Assembly: GCA_030674155.1 (NCBI GenBank)
Contig: CM060335.1
Span: 39,347,447-39,411,446, forward strand
Direction: 5' to 3'
DNA from: Stramonita haemastoma
Taxonomy: Eukaryota > Mollusca > Gastropoda > Neogastropoda > Muricidae
Length of the DNA stretch: 64,000 nt
Below the pieces are notes generated by a model. The model worked only from the letters and a program-made list of their open reading frames with translations. It did no database searches and was not told the DNA's origin. How positions within the stretch are numbered: the first letter of the stretch is position 1; each line of letters opens with the position of its first letter. Both the position numbers and the translations under genes were made by a program. Below are positions 10,901 through 22,900 of the stretch, one piece after another.

Positions 10901-13900
10901 TAAAGTGGGCTATTAAAAATTCTGTGATGGAAACCTGAAGTGCCACAAGCCAACTATTTCTCTTCAGAGTACTATGCAGAACTGTAGAAATCAGACACCA
11001 CATTTGCTCTTTACAGTGCTAGAGCAGACAACCTCAACATGGTTTCTGGGAGGTTTCTGCTCACATGTGCCACATTGGCACTATCTTACACCATTATACT
11101 GATCACCCAAGAACATTATTTCTGGATTATTTCTCTTTGAACAAAGGCAAAAATGATGCCAATATTTTTTTCCCCTGAATCTGCAGATCATGTCTGTGCA
11201 TTTCAAACAGTAATTTCAATTGATGAGAATTATCAAAATCAGTGCACGTGGTTCTAATTCTGACCTTTTCTGCAGATTCTGTGTAACACTTTTATATTAC
11301 CAATGGATATATGTTACATGCCCTTTGCCTCAAATAAGCATTAAAGCATTCATTGAAACAGAAGACCTGCCATTCTGTTTTATCTACTTTTCTGCAGCAG
11401 AACTAATCGTTCATCCATTTGTGTAGTTTTTTTTGTTTTGTTTTTTACAATTCCCTAGTCTACAAATGTCTTTCGCAAAATGGACAAGCAGCATTATAAT
11501 TATATACTTAACCTGTCAGTCCAGGCTGTTATCACTCCCTCTGACAACACACTGTGTTTGACTTTCCACATTCACCAATTCAGCTGTGGGTACTGCCCCA
11601 CACAAGTCCTTTGCCCCAGTGACCCAACAGAAAATGACCACATTCCAGTCAACAGAGAACATGCCCACACCTGAAAACAGCAGAGGTATATACATACACT
11701 CTGTCCTCCCTTCTCCTTATCAAGCAGGGGGTATAAGAGCAGACTTGTTTTTCTCCCAGACAAAACCAAGGCCAAGAAGATGCAACGGTATGAAATAAAG
11801 CAAAACCAAAACCAGGGTTTCCCCTTGGTGGAATCCAAGGATCCTTGTTGCACTGAAGCTGTACAACAATCTAGAAATAGCACATAGGTAACGCCATGAT
11901 AGGCAGAAGCAGAGAAAAGCTTTTAACTGGGGACACACTACTAGGTGTATATGAATGCCACTGCTGAATGCAACACAAGCTAGCAACCATCTTTGTATGG
12001 CCATCCAGTTGCATCAACACAAACATCATCATCACACACATGCACAAAAACTGAAACAGACTGAGGGATAGAATTTGCCTGAAATCAGTTTAGCTGAAAA
12101 CACGCTTTAATTGCTAGCCCTACCTTCTGCCACACAGACATCAGGAAGTCAGAGCAAGTAAATACAGTGAAAAAGCCAAATATAGTACCCAAAGTGACAC
12201 AGTTATCATCCAGCAGACAATATATTCTGATGTGTCAGAAACACTTGGCAGCTTCACAGTCCTAATATACTCCCTCCATGGTGTACAGACCACATGCCCA
12301 TCCTGCACAGATGTGTAAAATTGGACAGATGCAGTTGAAATACAGTAACTTGTATGAAATTGAGATCTGGCACTGTGCTTTTCAGAAGGCCACAGAACAT
12401 AATTAAATAAACACTTGGGCACACTCAAGCCAGAAGCTCACAGAACAAGCCATAAATTCCCCTTTGAAGCCAGAAGATTCCAGAAGTAAATCGGTCGAGT
12501 CAACAGGAGCAACGGATAGTAATTATGGAAAAGTGTATTCCAAAGATGTCACAGCTGGAATGGCATGTGGCGTACCACTGTGGCTCCTCTGAGAAACAGC
12601 TTCATCCTCAATCTGTGTACAACCCTCCAACAGACACTTGGAGGAAATTAGCGATCCTGCACACCTTCACAACGAGCAAACAGCAGAGCATGTCCTGTCA
12701 CGTAACTAGCACCAAGTGAAGGAAAGTGCTCATTGAGGTATAACCAGGTGCTCCAAAGATCAAAGCAATGATGTCAGACTGCCAAGAGCATCATCCCACC
12801 AATGCCATGGCTCCTTATTCTTTCAGCAGAAGGCAGCAAAACATTGCCACAAACACTATGTCATCCACAGAGCAAATAAGTGAAATGGATGACTGGGAAT
12901 GCACAACATTCCTTCACAGACTGGAAAAGCCACACAGGCATCACAGGAGAAAGAGAGAAGCATGGGAGAAGACAAAGCACTTCATTCCCAATCCTCACAA
13001 AACAAAATTCAGCACATCATAACTTCACAATACAAGCTGTGAACTGTGTCAGTCTTGCCAGGAGCTTCAGAGAATGATTACCAAGCCAATAGAAGTTGAA
13101 GCTGATGATCCGATGAAAAACTGAATTTCTGAGAGGATGAAGACCAGACCCCTAAGAGTAATGGCAGAGGCAGCTGAAAAGTATCCCAATTGGATTTGGA
13201 TGATGAAGAGGAACAAAAATGAAATTCACAAGGCATGAGATTTCCCACTTAAAACCAGATGTGTCTACAACAAAGTGGGTAAGATATAAAACTTCAAAGG
13301 GGACTTGGCCTCAAGGTGCCCCGAAATCCTGAGGTACAGGATGGAATCCAAGACAAAAAAGGAACAGCAGCAGAAGGGCCTCCAGAGCTCCTCTGGATGC
13401 TGCCTGGCCCCCTAGACACTTTGTAAAAAGGTTTCTCCAATGAAGAACTCCTGATGTCCAGCTGTCCATCTCTTCTAGTGTCTGTCTCCAAGTGCTGAGC
13501 CTCACAGAGCAAGCCCACAGGTTCTACAACACATGCAGCACAATGGGAACCTCACCACATTTGGGTGGGTATGCCATGTCCTTTGCCTGCCACCTCAAAA
13601 CTAACCAAATGAAATCTCCATGGGTGGCTTCGGATGAAGCAAAACACTGTAGCCAAGTGGTGGACAGATATCTGCATTTTAGCAGCAGAACGTGTCACCG
13701 AATGCTGTTTTTTGTTGTTCAGCCACTCTTTCATCACCCATTCAAGCTTTCAGTGAAAACAATATTGCTAGCAAGGCATTTTCCTTGAGAGTTCCTTTTT
13801 TTTTCTTTTCCCTGTGATTCTTTTGTCCCTATACATACATATCTCTTTTCCAAAACTAAAATGAATATGACAGACATATAACCTATTTTAAAAGTGATCT

Positions 13901-16900
13901 CATTACTTTATATCCAGGCAGATCATTTGGGTCTTTAAGCATCATCCATCAAAGCAGCAGAATATTTTGGCTTGCAGCAATTCAGTTTTCAGCCTACCTC
14001 TATAAAAAGCGAACAAACTAATCATATTATGACAAATCTAAATAACCCTGAACGATATGAGCCAGTTTTATTTACTGAACAATCCAATTAATTTCTTTGA
14101 ATATAAACATTTAGACAGCTTTTCATTTATGGACATAAAACTCTAAACTTTTAAGAACACTTTAGATTCATAGCTCTCTCTATTTTTTTTCTTTTTATAA
14201 TAAAAAAGATGCATTCATTTTTCATATCCACATTTAAAAAAATTGCCTACAACCATAATGTTGGCACATGCCAAAACATTATCAACTCATCTCCAAATAC
14301 CGCACAAATGCACCTCGTCTTTACTGTCCAACATTGCAGTTTTTTAATGCCACAAACAGCAGCCCTTGCAAATCCCATTCTGAAATCTACTACTAAATCC
14401 CATTTGGAAACAACCATTACCTGTCTTGTGCAGAAAAACTAAGAACTTTCAGACAAAACCACTAGTGCCTGCATTTCTTTCTCTTGTTCTGATCCTGCCT
14501 GCAGCCTCAGGCTTCTGGCAAGGATTATTTTTACTTCAATCAAGATATATATACCATTTCCTATAAAATATCTGCCAGTCTGTCTTTTTGTCATTTTCTT
14601 TTCCAGTTTCTCTTCAGATCTTCCAAACTCAAAAAAAAATAGAGAGAGCTATTATCCACACATGAAAAAGGAGCCCTGAAACGGTATTTTCGCTCATGAA
14701 TAAAACTGTGAATTCTTGCTAGTCTAGTCGTTTATCTACTCATTGTCAACGTTAGATAATAAACAGACAGGGGCAATGTACGCTGGGAGGGTATGGAAAA
14801 AAAAAAGAATGCCAATGTCAAAACATGATGAAGAAGACAAACACAGCCCCCAACAGTTTAAAAAAAAAAAAGACATGGCTAGAGAGAACACAGAAACAAT
14901 GATGGAATGAGTCAATCAATAAAACACAGTAGTAGTAGGGGATGTAAACTTAACCAAGACCCACTAATGTTGGCGCGTGCGAGGGCACGCCACATTCCGC
15001 TCGTGCCCACCGCCGGGCGCCTCCATTGCGGTGGGTTTGTGTCAATCGCGGTACCCAAGGGTACGTCTGCTTCTGCTGCATCACGGGGCAAGCTTGAGCG
15101 CCATCGATCAAGCTGAATGAGCTAACACCTTGAAAAATAACAACCATCCAGCCAATAACCATGTCACAATGGAGCTCACTAGAGCTCCACTGCAGTAATG
15201 CAAAAAGTCATGAGAAACAGAATAATGTATTGAACAACATTTTCACAAATTATTGCAACTAAAGAGACAAAAAGAAACTGAAAAAAACATGACATTTATA
15301 TATAACGGCATCATCATTTTGTTTCTGAACAACCAGCCAACCCCCCCACCCTCCCCCCTCCCAACACATCAAGGCCAGAACTAATACACAAAAGTTCACA
15401 CAATCAACAATTGCAGCACAAGAAAAATCACATTTTGTGTAGTTTTTGTTGTTATGCAAAAAATACAGATTATAAAAGATCCACAGCATCACATCTAACC
15501 AAAACCCTGATAAGCTACATATCTAAGACCTCATTCTCAACTTCATGCCATCTTGGCTCTGTAACGCTATCACTTCCTTGTCATCTGACACTATTTACTC
15601 ATCAAACACCATCACTAATCTTTCTACAATCTTCAAATCACATAATCTGGTTCCATCAGAAAATACTGTACACCAAAACATTCACTAGAACCCTACAAAC
15701 TACCCACTGGCCTTTCCATTACAATGATGCCAAGTAACTATCTACAATGCAGTCCCACACACCTATTTATTTGTCACCAAACAATGACATGCTGTAATGT
15801 ACTTAGGATCATGTCAAGCATTTTCACTTAAGATTTCTCTTCAGCAGTCTAAATTACAGTGCTAGATCATCATAACATCTACTGCCGCTGTCTGATGAAA
15901 CCAATTTCTACAAACATACTGGACTACTTCAGATAGTCTTTTTCTCTGTGACCAAGAGACTCGCCAAACACAGTTCTTATTCTCTGACCCTTATAACAGC
16001 AGCTTCAGGCAATAAGCATTCAAGAATCTGCTGCCCTTCCTGCAGGAAATACTCTTTTTTACGCAGCATGACAAAATCGTGTTTTGCATTTATGCTGATG
16101 AAGACAAAGGGTGTTTAAACTGTATGTTTTCTCCTTTGTTTTTCCCCCTCATTCTGTCCTCTTTTCCCCCCCTTCATCTGGGCTTTTAGGAGGGTTAACA
16201 ATTTTCATGGGCCGTTAAGGGGGTTACTTACAGTGTTGTCCAATTTCTGCTCTTTTTTTTTTTTTTTTACAGTTTTCCATACCATTTCTAGACTTCACAC
16301 ACTGTACTGTTCTTCGTACTGGTGACAGTGTATTATTGTCTCTATGTCATCAATACTTTCACCGTAACGCCACACTCCATTCCATCCATGACAATCAATA
16401 AATCTTTATCTTCATGTACCATACACAACATGAAGTATGCCGTAACTTTGGTGTGCCTAGTGAATTTCTGTTTTTAATCCAGAGCTCTCTCTCTCTCTCA
16501 TCCCAACTGTTGCTGTTTCCTATCTGTCATCACACTGAAGAAGCATTATATAAACCAGAGGCAAACTGCAATCACTGGCACTGCATGCGAGTGGATGGAA
16601 TGCAGTCGTTTTTCTGTTGTCAAAGCTCTCCATGCCAAGCAGGCAATACAGCAGTGAAATGAGGGGACTGCTGAAATATCCCTCTGGAGCATTTCAACCA
16701 TTTATGCAATGCAGGATGTGGAAGTGCCTCAGTTCAAGTCTTTGTGTTGTGTCTCCTTCCATTGGGTCTCCTTCAAAGTCTTTGTGTCACGTCTCCTTTC
16801 ATTGGGTCTCCTTCAGCTGTGTCATATCTCCTTCCACTAGTTCTCCTTCAAACTCTTTGTGTCATATATCCTTCCACTGGTCTCCTTCAAAGTCTTTGTG

Positions 16901-19900
16901 TCATGTCTCCTTCATTGGTCCTTCAAATTTTGTGTTATGTCTCCTTCCATTGGGTCTCCTTCAAAGTCTTTGTGTCAAGTCTCCTTCCATTGGGTCTCCT
17001 TCAAAGTCTTGTGCAGTGTCTCCTTCCATTGGGTCTCCTTCAAAGTCTTTGTGCAGTGTCTCCTTTCATTGGGTCTTCTTCAAAGTCTTTGTGTCAAGTC
17101 TCCTTCCATTGGGTCTCCTTCAAAGTCTTTGTGCAGTGTCTCCTTCCATTGGGTCTCCTTCAAAGTCTTTGTGCAGTGTCTCCTTCCATTGGGTCTCCTT
17201 CAAAGTCTTTGTGCAGTGTCTCCTTCCATTGGTCTCCTTCAAAGTCTTGTGCAGTGTCTCCTTCCATTGGGTCTCCTTCAAAGTCTTTGTGTCATGTCTC
17301 CTTCCATTGGGTCTCCTTCAAAGTGTCATGTCTCCTTCCATTGGGTCTCCTTCAAAGTCTTTGTGTCATGTCTCTTCCATTGGGTCTCCTTCAAAGTTTT
17401 TGTGTCAAGTCTCCTTCCATTGGGTCTCCTTCAAAGTCTTTGTGTCATGTCTCCTTCCATTCAACCTCCTTCAAAATGGTTGTTCCTCGGCTAGAGCTCA
17501 ATGGTTAAAAATGGTGTCATTTTGTACATGCGACCGTTTTTCCCACCACGACAAAAGCTGCATTCCAATTTCAGGGATAAAGCTTTCTCATAATACATGA
17601 ATGAAAGTAGAACATCCAAGACACATGACTCAGAAAAATGACATGCGGTAAAATGCTGGAAAGAAGTAATGAAGAAAGGGTCAATGGAAAACGGCATCAG
17701 GCATTCTCTGAGCCCTCCTCTTCAGAAAACATGCAGCTTTTTTCCAACTGCTCTCTGACCAGTCCCTCGCAGACAACACGTCACTTGTTTTCTACTTGGG
17801 TTCCTTCTTCACACTCCCCTCCATTTGAGCTTCATCACAAGCGCTGATCTTGTTGCATGGGTAACGTCACATTTCTGGTTCCTGAGACAGCCGATTCCGC
17901 AATACAGCCAGCCTATCTTGTTTGTTCCTTGCCTCTCTTTAAAATCATGATATTTCGTCACAACCTTTTTACAAAGAAAAAAGAAACTAAGCCAAATAAG
18001 CAGTTAACAGGATCTTTCTGAGTCTAACTGCGAGATACTTTTCATCTCAAAATCTCTACTTGCTTTTTCATCACCAATTCACTGCTTATCCCGCCCCTTC
18101 TTCCAAAAAGCAGTGTTGCTTCTCTTCCCCTTTCTCCTCTAGTTTCTCTCCAGATTCTACAGACCTATCCTGTTTTGTTTGGAGAATTTCTTGGCCACAG
18201 TAACATAACCACACTACACCTGAACAATTCTCAACTCTACCTGAACATAAAACTGTATATGTTTCATACCACACTCACTCTACGTATGTCAGTATGTAGA
18301 TGTCAAGAATGTCTGTCAAAATCATTGCATAAAAAAAGGTCAAGTGTGTGGGGTTAAAAGTTGCTCTTTTTTTTTTTTTTTTTTTTTTAGGACAAAGCTT
18401 GAAGGAAAGCAGCATATGTGTGATTATGAGACTGTCCATTATTTCACTGAATGAAAAGTGTGGGAAAAGGCCGGCAGGAAGGAGCACAAAGGGGATGCCA
18501 TGGCAGAGGCCAGTTACCTGAGTACTGTTCACCTGCTGAAGTTTGCCTCTGATGGTATCCCCTTTGCTGGCCACGCTCCCACAACCAGGGACAAACCACC
18601 ACTAACGTGTCTCAAACATTCACTATCAGCCTTTTTTTTTTTTCTGCTTCAACTTTACCAGAACACTTTCTTCTTTTTTTCTTTCAGACCAAAAATGCAC
18701 CACACAAGACAGCACCTTTTATCAAAAATGCTTCGTTTCAAATTTGTTTCAAAAAGTTTTACATCAAAATGGTGCTGGTTCTCTTTTGAATAAAACACTT
18801 GATAGTTTCTCTTCAAATTGGTGCTCGCTATTTTCAAATACTACTTGCTTACCCGAGTGTCCTCAAAAGAATGCTGCCAAGTTTTTTTTTTATTTTTGTT
18901 ATTTTTAAGTTTCCACAAGTCATTTAGAATCTGAGTTTGCCCACTGCTGTGAGAGTGAAAGGTATCTGGTTGCTTTGGGAAAGACGTACACGAAAAGAAA
19001 ATTAGCAAGGAGGAGGGAAAAAAGTGAACAACTTACTTTGACAACGTCAATAGGGTTGGAAGCAATGGCACCTGCCAGTCCTGCCAGGAAGCTGGACCTG
19101 TGTGTGGGAAGGAAGGAAGTAGAAACATTAGCACACACTCTCTCTCAGTGTCCAAAAGTATAAATGCATATGGAATACAGATTCCTTTGGCTTACGGCTT
19201 TGCTCACACTGTGTGAAGTTGAGAACACTCCCAGAACCCCAGTCTTCACAACTGGCAACTGATTTTCCACATACAACAACAACCAGAACATAACAACAAC
19301 AAAAAACTAACAATGAAACTACTATTTTTCAGAATCTTGTTACATACAAAAATATGTACATATTGTTTTTCCTGTGATTTTATAAGACACATAATTATTT
19401 GCAAGTGTTTTTGATCTTTGTATACAGCAAGCTGCTAAGTCTTTCTAATCCTTTTTTTTTACAAACTTATTTCAGATACACCCATTTGCCACTTAATTTC
19501 CATATACCTCATTTTGTCATTCTATCTCTTATCCCATCACTTCTGTGCATTTCTGTCCATAGGCTTCAGCCTGAGAGAGAAAGTGAGTTCTCCCTCCCAT
19601 CTCTGTAGAGTGCACCAGTAGAAAAGGTGTATTTGCATGCTGTCATTGTCTGCTGAACCCACTTTACCATCATTACAATACTCATAACAATCTGAAAAGA
19701 CCATCACAATAGGCAGGCCTATGTCGAGTAGTTCTAGTCTACATATCTCCATCATTTACAACTATTTCCTTACCACAGTACGAAAGACAACAGATGCTTT
19801 AAACACTCCTTCCCTGCAAACCATACCAAAGAAAACAAAGCCGAGAAGAAACTCACAAGAAGTGTGTCTCCTTGGTGTCCCCCCAAAAGACCCGACCTGA

Positions 19901-22900
19901 TGATGTGTTTCTTACACAGGTCGTAGGCAGGCAGCTCCACTCCAGCCACTACTGCTGCCCTCTGAGCTGTGGGGCCCACACCCTGCAACAAGCCAACACA
20001 GCCAGCCGGGGTCAGTCATGCTCCTACTAGCACAGATGTGCATTCTTTTCTAGCCACTTCTTCCTTTTACCTTTCATATTCTGCCATACAGAATTGGTCA
20101 GTTACTCATATTAGCACAGTGTGCACAAATGTGCATTCTTTTCTAGCCACTTCTTCCTTACACCTTTCATATTCTGCCATGCAGAATTGGTCAGTCACAC
20201 TCATACTAGCACAGTGTGCACAAATGTACTTTTTTTTTCTACCCACTTCTTCCTTCCTTATACCTTTCATATTCTGCCATACAGAATTCAACAGTTGCGC
20301 ATTTCAATGTTCTTTTTTTTAATCATTTTCACACACAAACCTCTGTCCATAATACAAAATACCTTAACTGAAAACATTAAAGTGTAAGTTTTAGTTCGCA
20401 AAAAGTGAATGCATATATCCAACAAATATGCAGCTAAATCATGTTCTCTTTACAACACCTATCTCTGACAATATCTAGCAAGATTCAGTTGTAACTCTCA
20501 TTGATATACACACACACACATAAAAAAGGTGGCCTAGACAACTTACCCTCCACAGTCCTGCTAGCCCCTCAGTCTTGTAAATCTTGGCGAAAGAGCACAG
20601 CATGTTGTCACACTTGGTCTGTGACCCTGTGGCCTGCATCCTCACCTGCACAGTGTACCTATCTCGTTACTATGACTGACAGGGGCTTACAATTACATAC
20701 AGTCAATATGCAGACACTTGTGCCACTGACATAGTATACAGCTCCATCTTTATCTTTTTCAAGGCCTTATAAAAGCTTTAAAAATAAAAATTTTTAAAGG
20801 TATAAACAAATTTGGTATTTACACAGTTGGTGAGGATTTTTCGCTGTAGCTCTGAATCAGGTTGTGCGACTTATGTCCCCTGCACTGTCACATATGTCAA
20901 ACATATATCACGCATTGCAGGGTCGCATTCTTTAACCTTTCACAATACAGCAATTCCCATGCACTCTAAGCAATGTATTTTGAATTCAAATTTACATGGC
21001 TGCCTGATATCAAGTCAGGATTCTAGTATGGACATACAGGTATTGGCAAGTCACCAAATACAGAGAGACAGGTATACAACAAAAAGGTGATGAAAGAAAA
21101 GCAAAGAAAGGCATTAGATATAAATTCAAGTTTGCATGTCTCTAAAAGACAAAGCCTGCACAGAAAGCAATCTGCTAACACATGGGTAAGGTGCAAAACA
21201 GCAACAAAAAAAATAATTATATTTTATTTTAAAAAGGTGAAAAGATAAGTGAAGGCCATTAACCTTAAGCACGTCCGTTGGGTTAGCGATGGAGCTGGAC
21301 ACCACACCAGCAGTGATGCCACACACCACGTTGATCGCCAGAGTTTCATCTGCACACAGTCACGTTGTCTGCATTTCTTCATCAGGTTATCATCAGAGTA
21401 CATACATTTTCCTCTTCACATTGTATCTTCATCAGGTTATCATCAAGTACATACATTTTCCTCTTCACATTGTACTGAGTTATTCTTGACAGTTACATCC
21501 GTTTTCAACAAATATTTTGTAGTAGTCCAAAATGGATATATGTACTAATTTGTAATAATAACACACAGGTAAAAATGGCAGCAAAAATCAATGTTGTATG
21601 TAGACAATGCAACCAATATCACCAACTGACAGGAAAAGGGTGATATAGTGAACTCTGTGTATCTGCCATGTAGCATAATATACCCACTTGAATGATTATC
21701 CACACAGCTGGTGCATTTATGGTGAACTTGCACAGCCAAATCATAATATTTATACAGCTTGTGGCCAACTTTGGATGACAGCTACTCCTATTTGTATTAT
21801 TCTCTATTTTAACCTATCATTACCTCTTCACAAAAAATATTACAATAGTCTTTTCAGCCAATTCCCTGTTCAATAGCAGTCAATTTTACAATGCCACTTT
21901 TAATGTTTCTAAAACAGTCGAATAAACTTCTGATATGATGACCATTTCTTCCATAAAGGCAAACACATTACCCGAGCCTGTACACATGAAAGCCATACAC
22001 ATCTCCAGTGTTAAGAAATCTAAAGAACACCCTTGCTAAGGCATGTGTACATTTTTTAATTTATTTGCTTTTGTTTGAAAGGGGGGGGGGGGGGTTTCCA
22101 AAGCACTATTTACAGAATTCAGTCCCCAGTATACCTCTCTTTGTCCTCATATCTTTTTCTTCACATCAACTAGCAACACCATGAAAACAAGCACAATGTC
22201 CAAATACTTGTGGCAGCTCATTTTATGTCAGCTGTTGGCAGACTCAGAAAACTGTCACAGCAAAAAGAATGAGCAGAATTCTTATACAGTAAACAGCACT
22301 GCACATCCAGCCCTGTCATTAGGTGAACACTGACCTTTGGGGTTGGAAACGAAAGCGCGTTTCAGGGTATGATAGACACCGATCTTGATGGTACCGTACG
22401 TGGCCTGGCGCAGGAGAGCTGGAGCAATTCTGTTCACAATAGAAAAAATAATCATATTTTCAACCATGCTTCCAATGCGCCACAGATTGTTTTACTGTGC
22501 ATTCTGCTATCATAGCATTAAACAAAAACCCATTTTCAAACTTTTTTGAAGTACTTTTATAGATAAACATCAACCATTTAAGACAAGTATAAAGGAAAAT
22601 AAAGACGCACAGAAACAAAGAAAATGCTACTGATGCAGCTTACACAAATGGTAATAAAAATGCATTGCTCAATGTGAATTTTAGGTCATGAAAACTCACA
22701 CACACACACACATTGTAAAAACGGATCAATCACACAAATGTTAAATGACTACTCCACAACTAAGTTTTGTCAAGGAGTATACAGAAAGGGGTCACTACTT
22801 ACCCTGAGTATAGAGCGATGGCACCTTCTTCACGCAGAATACGAAAGAAGGCATGGGACATGCCCCTATACTTTAAATCGGAAAAGCGAGCATCTATTTT

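Larger units (their letters stand above)
9684..19036 (-). other. 9.35-kb carrier intron
   Basis: This is AT-rich intronic DNA between exons 8 and 9. It contains a GC-rich patch at 14965-15115, the 40-bp minisatellite at 16735-17470 and homopolymer A/T tracts. Short open frames such as 13294-13518 have no recognisable homology or splice context and were not called. Confidence 0.7.

Noticed and set aside
13294..13518. Possible extra exon or gene in the large carrier intron
   Set aside because: No homology, no consistent splice sites, and carrier exons 8 and 9 already join in phase without it.
16617..17600. Long + strand open frame of 327 codons (and two overlapping ones)
   Set aside because: It is the 40-bp minisatellite read in three frames; the unit lacks stops, so open frames are automatic.
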